A stretch of DNA of 64,000 nt from Pseudoalteromonas rubra. Its GTDB lineage: Bacteria; Pseudomonadota; Gammaproteobacteria; Enterobacterales; Alteromonadaceae. The notes under the pieces are model-generated. The model worked only from the letters and a program-made list of their open reading frames with translations. It was not told the DNA's origin and made no database searches. Every line of letters starts with the position of its first letter. Within the stretch, counting starts at the first letter, position 1. Where the stretch lies: positions 370,253 to 434,252 of the forward strand of contig NZ_AHCD03000026.1 in NCBI RefSeq assembly GCF_000238295.3. The letters are read 5' to 3'. A program made the position numbers and the translations under genes. Positions 17,281-25,437 of the stretch are shown here, piece by piece.

Positions 17281-18042
17281 TTGCTTCCAACATTACAGCC
17301 GTTTTTTCAGGGGCCCTTCAGAGAATATGGCGAAGCCGTCACTTTGTCACAAACCCCGGACTTACCGACTCTTTCACACCAGTTTGCCGAGGTGAGCGCG
17401 TTAAAAAGCGCCATCACCCGCTGGGCGCTGCACGAGGGGATTGACTCACCCCGGGCACATGCTTCCGTGTGGCATATGCGCTATTGCGTCAGAGTACTCC
17501 CAACGATGTTACTGAGCCACAGTGTCCTCAATCGGGGTCTATCCATTGCAGCGCAGGACGTGCAACTATGTTTAGTCACTCAGCGCCTGATGTTGCGCAC
17601 CTGTGGCCAGCCATTTACCCCAGGCAGCAGCACTGGGGCCAAATATCACCCGATGATCTTTGCCCACTTTGCCCCCCTTCATGCCTTTCTCTCAACCCAG
17701 TTTGGCATCGCCGAGCGTGTACTGTGGAGCAATCTGGTGTTTCGCCTGCGCCAAATCAGCACGACTGTTGCCAATGTGCTACCGGATGCCTCTGGGCTGC
17801 TACAGGATGTCCGTACCCTGCTGCACCGTGATTGCTGGCAAGACCAGCCTAACCCTCTGTTCGGAGCACAGCGCAATGAATACATGGCAAGTGGAAAACG
17901 TGTGCGAGGTGCCTGTTGCTTACTTCATGCTCACCCGCACAAAGACTATTGCGGTGACTGCCCTAAGCGCCCGGAATTCATGGCGGCACGAAAAACAGCC
18001 CGCAAGCAAATGGCCTGCAGCACTAAATCTTTTTCACAATGA
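17281..18042 (+). CDS. fhuF: FhuF-like ferric siderophore reductase
   Basis: A 253-aa cytoplasmic protein with the FhuF-type C-terminal cysteine pattern C-C-x10-C-x2-C (GACC...YCGDC, residues ~218-234), which holds the 2Fe-2S cluster used to reduce iron from imported ferric siderophores. The rest is weakly conserved, as is usual for the family. The start is a TTG with AGAGG 9 bases before it. It is the first gene of the operon with the dihydroxybenzoate genes; the entC ATG is 78 bases downstream. Reductive release suits hydroxamate or mixed-ligand siderophores. Confidence 0.8.
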   Translation: MLPTLQPFFQGPFREYGEAVTLSQTPDLPTLSHQFAEVSALKSAITRWALHEGIDSPRAHASVWHMRYCVRVLPTMLLSHSVLNRGLSIAAQDVQLCLVTQRLMLRTCGQPFTPGSSTGAKYHPMIFAHFAPLHAFLSTQFGIAERVLWSNLVFRLRQISTTVANVLPDASGLLQDVRTLLHRDCWQDQPNPLFGAQRNEYMASGKRVRGACCLLHAHPHKDYCGDCPKRPEFMAARKTARKQMACSTKSFSQ

Positions 18043-18120
18043 GTCGTCTTGGTCACATCTCGCTGAACGCAGTTTGCATCAGCGTCGCTATAGACAAAGT
18101 TAACAGAGGAAAGTAAATCC

Positions 18121-19359
18121 ATGCATGCTGGTCAATTATCCGAACCCACCCAAACGCACCAACTTGGCGAGTTCCGGCCCGAGCAGGACTGTTTATTTGT
18201 TTCCGGACAGTCATGCCTGATAAGTCGTGGTATGGCCAAGCGTTTTACCTTAGCCATTAATGATACCAAGGCACTGGCCAGTCAGCTGCAACAACAATTA
18301 GATGCGCACGCAGCCAGCCACCAGGATCATGCCATCGCCTTCGGAGTGATACCGTTTTGTAAGCAGCAGCAGGCTCAGTTTATCATCCCGGAGCAGGTCA
18401 GCACGCTGGATAAACAACTCTTCGCACAGTGTCTGAGTGCACAGCATACGAGTGCCCAGACACCGAATCGCTTACAGTCCGTGCACTACAAACAAGATCG
18501 GGCACACTTTGAGCAAACCGTGCGCGATGCCAAAGCCTTATTTGCCGACGGTGAGCTGGATAAAATCGTACTCAGTAAGCAGGTTGAATTACAGTTTGAG
18601 CAGCCACTGGATCAGGTTGGCGTACTCGCTCAATTACTGGCACAAAGCCCCAGTGGTTATCACTTTTCGATCCCCAGCCAGTTGCATGATGCAGATACTG
18701 AGCAAGAAGCTGGGGTATTAATGGGCGTCAGCCCTGAGCTATTGCTGCGCAAATCTGACGGACAAATTTTTAGCAACCCGCTGGCCGGTTCAATCCCTCG
18801 GGATCCTTGCCCCAGCGTCGAAGCACAGCGCCGCTCCACTCTGTTCGCATCGAAAAAAGACCGTTACGAACATGCTGTGGTTTTGCAGGACATGGCACAG
18901 ATCCTCGGCCCACTGTGTACCCAATTGCATATACCCGAGCAACCCGATCTGCTTAGCACAGCCACCATGTGGCATCTATCAACGGTGATAGAAGGCACAC
19001 TCACAACCCCACAGCAGCCCGCAATCGCGCTGGCCAACCGCCTCCACCCCACGCCGGCACTGTGTGGTAAACCTACTGCACTGGCGTACCAGCACATCGA
19101 CACGCTGGAAGGTCACGGCCGCGGCTTATTCTCAGGGATCGTTGGCTGGTGTGACAACCAGGGCAATGGTGAATGGGTGGTGGTGATCCGCTGTGGATAT
19201 CTGCAAGCCAATCTGGCGACCTTGTTTGCCGGTGCCGGTATTGTGGCTGCCTCTGACCCCAGTTCAGAGTGGCTGGAAACCGAGGCCAAATTAAACACTA
19301 TGCTGAACGCGCTGGACGTACGGCATGCCTATCACTTAGCAACGAAACACACACTATGA
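18121..19359 (+). CDS. entC: Isochorismate synthase
   Basis: A 412-aa chorismate-utilising enzyme of the EntC/DhbC/VibC type, converting chorismate to isochorismate, first step to 2,3-dihydroxybenzoate. Supporting segments: IVLSKQVEL, GVSPELLLRKSDGQIFSNPLAG, STVIEGTL, HPTPALCGKP and GIVGWCDNQGNGEWVVVIRCG, which carry the Mg2+ and substrate residues of the MST family. The full length is normal. It overlaps entE by 4 bases (ATGA). A strong AGAGGAAAG site precedes the ATG. Confidence 0.95.
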   Translation: MHAGQLSEPTQTHQLGEFRPEQDCLFVSGQSCLISRGMAKRFTLAINDTKALASQLQQQLDAHAASHQDHAIAFGVIPFCKQQQAQFIIPEQVSTLDKQLFAQCLSAQHTSAQTPNRLQSVHYKQDRAHFEQTVRDAKALFADGELDKIVLSKQVELQFEQPLDQVGVLAQLLAQSPSGYHFSIPSQLHDADTEQEAGVLMGVSPELLLRKSDGQIFSNPLAGSIPRDPCPSVEAQRRSTLFASKKDRYEHAVVLQDMAQILGPLCTQLHIPEQPDLLSTATMWHLSTVIEGTLTTPQQPAIALANRLHPTPALCGKPTALAYQHIDTLEGHGRGLFSGIVGWCDNQGNGEWVVVIRCGYLQANLATLFAGAGIVAASDPSSEWLETEAKLNTMLNALDVRHAYHLATKHTL

Positions 19360-20957
19360 GTATTGAATATACCCCATGGCCCGAAGAGCTGGCCGCCCAC
19401 TACCGCGCCCAGGGCTACTGGCAGGATAAACCGCTTACCAGTATTCTAGACGACCAACTGGTGCACAATGGACAAGGCATTGCCGTGGCGGATGCCAACC
19501 GGCAACTGAGCTATCAGCAACTCGATGAATATAGCACCAACCTCGCTGCCCACATGGCCAGTCAGGGGTTGCAACCAGGCGATACCGCGCTGGTTCAGCT
19601 GCCCAACTGTGTGGAGTTTTATATCAGTTACTTTGCACTGCTTAAGCTTGGCGTGGCACCTGTTTGTGCGCTGTTTAACCACCAGCGCACTGAGTTACAA
19701 AGTTATTGTGAGATCCTGCAACCTAAGCTGCTGCTGGTTTCGTCCGCTCAGTCTTTGTTTGCAGACGAATCATTCTCTCAGGAGCTATACAATCGCTTTG
19801 CCTGTATCAAACACATCATGGTTGATCACAGCAAGGGCAACAGCGAGCTGAAGCAAGCGTATTTACAACCACGCAGCTTCCGTGCACCAAAGCTCAATCC
19901 AGAAGATGTGGCCTTTTTCCAGCTCTCTGGCGGCAGCACCGGCACCCCAAAACTGATCCCGCGCACCCACAACGATTATCTGTACTCTGTTGTTGCCAGC
20001 CGGGATATTTGTCAGTTACATGGCGATACCCGTTATTTATGTGCCCTGCCGGCACCCCATAACTTCCCCCTCAGCTCGCCCGGCGCATTGGGCGTGTTCG
20101 CAGCTGGTGGCGCCGTGATCCTGGCCTCAGACCCCAGTCCAAGTAACTGCTTTGCCTTGATTGAACGCTTTGCCATAACCCACACCGCGCTGGTACCGCC
20201 TGCACTCCAGCTGTGGTTGCAACACGCCCCCCACAGCGACCATGACCTGAGCAGCCTGTCGCTGATCCAGGTTGGGGGTGCTAAGCTCAGCCGCACCGTG
20301 GCCGAGCAGGTCAGGCCGGTGCTGGGTGCCCAACTGCAACAAGTGTTTGGCATGGCAGAAGGTCTGGTGAACTACACCCGCCATGACGATGATGACGAGC
20401 TGGTTCTGACGACCCAGGGACGCCCCATCAGCCCGGATGATGAGATCAAAGTCGTTGACGAACACGGCCAGCCGGTCGCCCCGGGTGAAGCCGGCAGACT
20501 CATGACCCGCGGCCCGTATACCTTCCGGGGCTATTACAAATCACCTCAGCATAACGCCAGTGCATTTGATACAGAGGGGTTTTATGCCTCCGGTGATCTG
20601 GTCAGGCAACTGCCCTCTGGCCACCTGATTGTGGTCGGGCGAGATAAAGATCAGATCAACCGTGGCGGCGAGAAAATCGCGGCCGAAGAAGTGGAAAACC
20701 ACCTGCTGGGCCATCAGCACATCGAGCAGGTTGCCATTGTCTCTATGCCGGATGCCACACTGGGCGAGAAAAGTTGCGCATTTGTGGTGGCCGCTGAAAA
20801 GCTCACCCCTTTGCAACTACGCAAATACCTGCGTCAGCTGGGGATCGCCGATTTCAAAGTCCCCGATAAGTTCCAGTTTGTAACCGACCTGCCCCTGACT
20901 GCGGTAGGTAAAGTCGATAAAAAAGCCCTGCGTGCCACGTTCGACGGCCAGGCCTGA
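19356..20957 (+). CDS. entE: 2,3-dihydroxybenzoate-AMP ligase
   Basis: A 533-aa stand-alone adenylation enzyme (EntE/DhbE/VibE). It activates 2,3-dihydroxybenzoate as the adenylate and loads it on the aryl carrier domain of EntB. Motifs: LSGGSTGTPKLIPRTHNDY (A3), FGMAEGLVNYTR (A5), ASGDLVRQL (A7) and the C-terminal lysine in AVGKVDKKAL (A10). The opening, YTPWPEELAAHYRAQGYW, is the standard family N-terminus, which fixes the ATG at 19356 overlapping the entC stop. An in-frame extension upstream exists but lies in entC. Confidence 0.95.
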   Translation: MSIEYTPWPEELAAHYRAQGYWQDKPLTSILDDQLVHNGQGIAVADANRQLSYQQLDEYSTNLAAHMASQGLQPGDTALVQLPNCVEFYISYFALLKLGVAPVCALFNHQRTELQSYCEILQPKLLLVSSAQSLFADESFSQELYNRFACIKHIMVDHSKGNSELKQAYLQPRSFRAPKLNPEDVAFFQLSGGSTGTPKLIPRTHNDYLYSVVASRDICQLHGDTRYLCALPAPHNFPLSSPGALGVFAAGGAVILASDPSPSNCFALIERFAITHTALVPPALQLWLQHAPHSDHDLSSLSLIQVGGAKLSRTVAEQVRPVLGAQLQQVFGMAEGLVNYTRHDDDDELVLTTQGRPISPDDEIKVVDEHGQPVAPGEAGRLMTRGPYTFRGYYKSPQHNASAFDTEGFYASGDLVRQLPSGHLIVVGRDKDQINRGGEKIAAEEVENHLLGHQHIEQVAIVSMPDATLGEKSCAFVVAAEKLTPLQLRKYLRQLGIADFKVPDKFQFVTDLPLTAVGKVDKKALRATFDGQA

Positions 20958-20980
20958 TTAATAAAAGAAGCAAAAACACG

Positions 20981-21847
20981 ATGAGTATTCCTAAGCTATC
21001 CCATTATCCGTTACCCCGCGCCGCGGAGTTACCCGAAAACCGCGTTGACTGGCAGCTCGATGCAAACCGTGCCGCCCTGCTGATCCACGATGTTCAGCAC
21101 TATTTTGTCGGTTACTACGGTGATAATAACCCGCTGATTGAAACCATGATCAGCCACATTCAGCGCCTCAAGCAGTTCTGTTACGACCAGGGTATTCCGG
21201 TCTATTACACCGCCCAGCCAATCAAGCAGGGCCAGCATGAACGCGGACTACTGAGCGATATGTGGGGCCCGGGCCTGCAAGACCCGGCGCAACAGCCGAT
21301 TGTCGATGCACTGGCACCAGGCGAGCAGGATGTAGTCCTGACCAAGTGGCGCTACAGTGCCTTTCAGAAGTGCGACTTTGAAGCGCAACTGCGTGAGCGC
21401 AACCGTGACCAGCTGATGATAGTCGGCATCTATGGTCATATCGGGGTGATGACCACCGCGGTAGACGCCTTTATGCGGGACATTCAGCCGTTTGTGATTG
21501 CCGATGCGATTGCCGACTTCAGCCGCGATGAGCACCTGATGGCACTGAACTTTGTGGCTGGGCGCTGCGGTAAAGTGGCGACGGTTGCCGAAATCCTGGG
21601 AGAAGAAACGCAGGACATCACCACACTGGAAGGCCTCAAAGCGCATATCCTGCCACTGATTGATTGTGAAGATGATGAATTTGATGAGCATGAAAGCCTC
21701 ATCGATTATGGTCTGGACTCTGTGCAGGTGATGAACCTCATCGCGCTGTGGCAGCAACAAGGCATAGAAACCAACTTCATCGAACTGGCTCAGATCCCGA
21801 CACTGGCGGCCTGGGTTGAGTTGCTCGAAGAGCGTAAGGAGGACTGA
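20981..21847 (+). CDS. entB: Bifunctional isochorismatase / aryl carrier protein
   Basis: A 288-aa EntB-type protein. Residues ~1-205 are the isochorismatase (LLIHDVQHYFVGYY with the catalytic Asp, TKWRYSAF with the Lys, DAFMRDIQPFVIADAIADFSRDEH). The position that holds Cys in many isochorismatase-fold hydrolases reads Val (GHIGVMTT), as in members that hydrolyse vinyl ethers without a Cys. Residues ~210-288 form an ArCP with the phosphopantetheine Ser in DYGLDSVQVM. It makes the dihydrodiol and carries activated dihydroxybenzoate to a condensation enzyme. It ends on the first base of the next gene. Confidence 0.93.
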   Translation: MSIPKLSHYPLPRAAELPENRVDWQLDANRAALLIHDVQHYFVGYYGDNNPLIETMISHIQRLKQFCYDQGIPVYYTAQPIKQGQHERGLLSDMWGPGLQDPAQQPIVDALAPGEQDVVLTKWRYSAFQKCDFEAQLRERNRDQLMIVGIYGHIGVMTTAVDAFMRDIQPFVIADAIADFSRDEHLMALNFVAGRCGKVATVAEILGEETQDITTLEGLKAHILPLIDCEDDEFDEHESLIDYGLDSVQVMNLIALWQQQGIETNFIELAQIPTLAAWVELLEERKED

Positions 21848-23169
21848 TGTCCAGCGCGTTGCCATTAACCGACTCGCAACAGGCGATGTGGCTGCTGCAC
21901 ACCATCAGCGGCCGGGGAACACTGTTCAACGTCGCCGAATGTATAGAGTTTCAGGGTCAGATCTCCGCAACCATGTTACAACAGGCCCTTGCCCACGTGT
22001 GGCAAAGCAGTGATTGTCTGGCAGGCCGGTTTGTCCATGACGCCAGTTTTGTGCCTCAGCTTAGCCCGAATAAAGATGTGCCACAGATCCACATTCAAAC
22101 CCAGGACACCCAACCAGAAGACGTTCAGGCTTTTGCCAATGACTTTGTTGCACCAGCGATGGCACAAAGTTTTTCATTGCCCGATGAAGCCTTGCTAAAA
22201 CTGACGCTGGTACGCACGCCAGAGCAAGATCTGCTGTTTATTGTGGGTCACCATCTGTTGCTAGATGGCTATGGGTTTGGCTTATTTACTCAGGCATTGA
22301 ATCGCAGTTATAACGCATTACAAAAAGGCCGGGCTCTGCCGAATTTACGCTTTGGCACGCAGGCTCAGTTATTGGCATGGCAACGCAGCGAAACCTACCT
22401 GGCGCGCCAGCAAGTGGCGAAAGCCACCCTGATCTCCTGGCTTGAGAACACCCCGCCAGCAAAAAGCTTTAGCACCAGTGAGGCCGATGTGACGGAGGCT
22501 AACCGCCGCCAAAGTGCGACTTTAAGCCGTGCAGACTGGCATACTATTCAGTCGGCTGCTTCCTTATGTCAGGCGGGCCACGCCGAGTTGCTAATCGCCG
22601 CCGTGTGCGCTGCACTGGTCGCCAAATCGGGGCAGTACCATGTCACCCTGGGCATGATCATGATGAACCGCCAGCACCAGGTGGAGCTCAGTACGCCCTG
22701 TGTGCAGAGCAACGTAATGCCACTGCCACTGGAATTGGATGCTGAGATGACCCTCAGTCAGTGCTGCCGGGTGATCAACCAGGGGATCAAATCCCTCAAG
22801 ACACTGCAGACCTTCCGGGTGGAAGACCTCAAACGTGAACGCAACAAGCAAGGCCTGAGCCCACATGTGTATGGCCCAACAGTGAACCTGTTGCCGTTTT
22901 CCAGCAACCCTAAATACGGGGCAGTGTCGTGCCAGTCGCATATTCTCAGCGCCGGTGCCACCGACGACATTATGTTGCAATGGCACTTGCTGCAGGACCA
23001 ACCTGCTAAGCTGGATACCGACGCCAACGTCGCCCGCTATACAGACTCTGAGCAGCAGCAAGTACAAAAGCAGATCTTCGCCGCAGCCCGCAGCTGGTCA
23101 GCACAACCGAATCGCACACTCAACTCGGTCATCAATGAACTCACCGCTGGAGCTGGATATGTCGTTTGA
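21847..23169 (+). CDS. Free-standing condensation enzyme, VibH-like
   Basis: A 440-aa single condensation domain, about the size of VibH of vibriobactin synthesis. The catalytic motif is VGHHLLLDGYGFGLF (HHxxxDG, residues ~135-141), preceded by the N-terminal LTDSQQAMWLLHTIS and followed by NVMPL and NLLPF segments typical of aryl-acyl condensing domains. VibH joins dihydroxybenzoyl-carrier to a soluble polyamine. Here the obvious donor is EntB; the acceptor is unknown and could be a free amine or a side-chain amine of the peptide made by the large NRPS. It sits between entB and entA with overlaps on both sides. Confidence 0.88.
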   Translation: MSSALPLTDSQQAMWLLHTISGRGTLFNVAECIEFQGQISATMLQQALAHVWQSSDCLAGRFVHDASFVPQLSPNKDVPQIHIQTQDTQPEDVQAFANDFVAPAMAQSFSLPDEALLKLTLVRTPEQDLLFIVGHHLLLDGYGFGLFTQALNRSYNALQKGRALPNLRFGTQAQLLAWQRSETYLARQQVAKATLISWLENTPPAKSFSTSEADVTEANRRQSATLSRADWHTIQSAASLCQAGHAELLIAAVCAALVAKSGQYHVTLGMIMMNRQHQVELSTPCVQSNVMPLPLELDAEMTLSQCCRVINQGIKSLKTLQTFRVEDLKRERNKQGLSPHVYGPTVNLLPFSSNPKYGAVSCQSHILSAGATDDIMLQWHLLQDQPAKLDTDANVARYTDSEQQQVQKQIFAAARSWSAQPNRTLNSVINELTAGAGYVV

Positions 23170-23923
23170 TGCCAGACTGCAACAGGAATATCACGAGCAG
23201 ATCGTGTGGATCAGTGGCGTCGGCCAGGGTATCGGCCTGGCCGCCGCACAGCGTTTTCATGCACTGGGTGCCAAAGTGATTGGTTTTGATCGCCAGTTTA
23301 GCGATCTCAGTGTGCTGCATCGTGCCGTGGAATGTGACCTAAGTGCACCGGAGCTGCTCGCGCAACAGCTGGACAAACTGGTCGCGGAGGGACTTGTCCC
23401 ATACAACCTGATCAATGTCGCCGGGGTGCTGGAGTTGGGCGACCTGGAGCAATTGACGCTGGCTCAGTGGCAGCACTGTCAAACCGTCAACAGCACTGCA
23501 GTGTTTACTTTTTTACGCGCCTGCACGCCGCATTTTAAACAGCAAGGTAAAGGCGCAGTGGTCACTGTTGGTTCCAACGCTGCTGATACCCCACGCCAGC
23601 AAATGGCAGCCTATTGCGCCTCCAAAGCTGCGGTGACACAGCTGACGCTCACAGCCGGGCTGGAGCTGGCCAACTTTGGTGTGCGTTGTAATGTGATAGC
23701 ACCAGGTTCGACGCTGACACCAATGCAGACTGGCATGTGGCAAGATGAAAAGGGTGCACAACGAGTGATTGATGGCTTTGCAGCGCAGTATAAGCTGGGG
23801 ATCCCGTTACAGAAGCTGGCCACTGCAGAAGAAATTGCCGACAGTATCGTGTTTGTGGCATCCAGCCTGTCTTCTCATACCACCTTACAGGTGATCACCC
23901 TAGATGGTGGCGCGACGTTTTAA
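23159..23923 (+). CDS. entA: 2,3-dihydro-2,3-dihydroxybenzoate dehydrogenase
   Basis: A 254-aa short-chain dehydrogenase that oxidises the dihydrodiol to 2,3-dihydroxybenzoate. The nucleotide-binding motif is SGVGQGIGLAAA, then NVAGV, the catalytic Ser in VGSNAAD and Y-x3-K in YCASKAA. I take the ATG at 23159, preceded by GGAG at a good distance, giving an 11-base overlap with the condensation gene; a second in-frame ATG lies 24 bases upstream. It ends the rightward ent operon, 22 bases from the convergent DapE-like gene. Confidence 0.93.
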   Translation: MSFDARLQQEYHEQIVWISGVGQGIGLAAAQRFHALGAKVIGFDRQFSDLSVLHRAVECDLSAPELLAQQLDKLVAEGLVPYNLINVAGVLELGDLEQLTLAQWQHCQTVNSTAVFTFLRACTPHFKQQGKGAVVTVGSNAADTPRQQMAAYCASKAAVTQLTLTAGLELANFGVRCNVIAPGSTLTPMQTGMWQDEKGAQRVIDGFAAQYKLGIPLQKLATAEEIADSIVFVASSLSSHTTLQVITLDGGATF

Positions 23924-23945
23924 CGTCACGCCCTCATTCAAACGA

Positions 23946-25169
23946 TTAAGTTAACGCTTCCAGCTGCTCAACCTGCGCATCCATCAGCCGCTGCGGATCA
24001 AGGCAGAACGCCTGGATCACCAACTGGTAAATATGTGCCAGATCAGCAATATCCTGCACATCTGCTGATTCGTTGACCTGATGGATATTGTCGTTCCTGA
24101 GGCCAAACTCAATCACCTGAGTATGACTGGAGGCAATAAACCGCCCATCAGACGTACCACCGTCTGTGGTCAACACAGGCACCTGATCCACCACCGCCTC
24201 AATGGCATTGCAGATCAAGGCGACGAATTCATCCGCCTGATTAAAATAGGGTGCGCAAGGACGTTGCCACTCAATGTCGTAATTTAAATCCAGATCCAGC
24301 AAAATATCGTCGATCATGCGCTTTAACTCCGCCTCATTAAAGCGGCTGCTGTAACGAAAATTAAAGCAGACATCACACGCGCCTGGCACCACATTGTCAA
24401 CAAACTCACCACTGTTGAGCTGCGTCACCTGAAACGTGGTGCCCGGCATCTGCGCCGTGCCTTTATCCCATTCCAGCGCCAACAAGCGCTGCAATAATCG
24501 CGCGGTGTGATGGGTGGCATTATCACAGTTATGCGGATAGGCCACATGGCCCTGACGGCCATAGACCCGAATATGCGCAGACAAAGATCCACGACGACCA
24601 ATTTTGAGCACATCACCCAACGTCTTGCGGCTTGAGGGCTCACCAACCAGGCAGTAATCTGGCAGATGATCAACCCCTTGCTGCTTAAGGTAGCTCATCA
24701 GTGCGACGGTGCCATGCTCTGCCTCTCCTTCTTCATCACAGGTGATCAAAAACATCAGGCTGCCACGTGTACACTGCGCCAGGATCGACTCAACGGCGGC
24801 AATAAAACAGGCAATCGCGCCTTTCATATCCGCAACACCACGGCCATAAAGTCGACCATCCTGAATATTGGCTGCAAAGGGTGGGCTTTGCCACAATTCC
24901 ATCGGACCTGGCGGTACCACATCCAGGTGTCCAGCAAAAGCCAGTGTTTCACCCGGGCCAAATACCCGTTTAGCCACCAGATTACGGACCCCCTGACGCG
25001 TCACTTCATGACAGTCAAACCCCAGCGACTGCAACTTGCGAACTAAAAAGCAAAAGCTGCCGGCATCGTCCGGGGTAATGGATTTATAACGCACCAGTTT
25101 CTGAGTCAGTGCAATGGCCTGTTCACTCAATATCGCACAGCGTTTCAGAGCCGTTCCGGCAACTTGCAT
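23946..25169 (-). CDS. DapE-like M20 amidohydrolase (succinyl-diaminopimelate desuccinylase paralogue)
   Basis: A 407-aa zinc metallopeptidase of the M20 family. Metal ligands and catalytic residues are in AGHLDVVPPG, RGVADMKGAIACF, CDEEGEAEHG and the late NDNIHQVNE, with GGTSDGRF and SITPDDAG at positions matching DapE. The true DapE acts in lysine and cell-wall synthesis and is usually elsewhere. This copy lies inside the siderophore locus and has its own sigma box (25244-25268), so a role in trimming an acylated siderophore precursor, opening an imported siderophore, or supplying a diamino building block is more likely. Which of these cannot be decided from sequence. Confidence 0.8.
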   Translation of the reverse strand: MQVAGTALKRCAILSEQAIALTQKLVRYKSITPDDAGSFCFLVRKLQSLGFDCHEVTRQGVRNLVAKRVFGPGETLAFAGHLDVVPPGPMELWQSPPFAANIQDGRLYGRGVADMKGAIACFIAAVESILAQCTRGSLMFLITCDEEGEAEHGTVALMSYLKQQGVDHLPDYCLVGEPSSRKTLGDVLKIGRRGSLSAHIRVYGRQGHVAYPHNCDNATHHTARLLQRLLALEWDKGTAQMPGTTFQVTQLNSGEFVDNVVPGACDVCFNFRYSSRFNEAELKRMIDDILLDLDLNYDIEWQRPCAPYFNQADEFVALICNAIEAVVDQVPVLTTDGGTSDGRFIASSHTQVIEFGLRNDNIHQVNESADVQDIADLAHIYQLVIQAFCLDPQRLMDAQVEQLEALT

Positions 25170-25243
25170 ATCGCTTTACCCATTCATTCTTAGTTATTGA
25201 AATTGTGGACAAAAGTAAAACCTTTGCCCCAGTTGATTAGCTA

Positions 25244-25268
25244 GACGAGTTGGTGGGTAAAAAATTCA
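25244..25268 (-). promoter_or_regulatory. ECF sigma promoter box of the DapE-like gene
   Basis: Read leftward: TGAAT (25268-25264), 16 bases, CGTC (25247-25244) continuing TAGC. It is 75 bases before the start codon. CGTCTAGC is identical to the -10 region of the boxes before the large NRPS and the acylase. Confidence 0.6.
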
Positions 25269-25347
25269 TATTAATCGTTGGGTTTTTGCTCTGGATCAAG
25301 GCGTTTTTTTTCTCTGTGGTTTGTTGTGATTTCCCCCGACTCAAGCC

Positions 25348-25372
25348 TAAAGAAACCCCCGCTGCCTTCGTC
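25348..25372 (+). promoter_or_regulatory. ECF sigma promoter box of the N-hydroxylase gene
   Basis: Read rightward: TAAAG (25348-25352), 16 bases, CGTC (25369-25372). It lies 66 bases before the ATG at 25438. It has the required spacing but lacks the TAGC extension, so it is the weakest -10 of the set. Confidence 0.5.
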
Positions 25373-25437
25373 CTTAAGGGCAAGAAACACTATTTCACGC
25401 AGCTATGCGTGTGGTTAAGGTAATCAAAGGCAAAACA

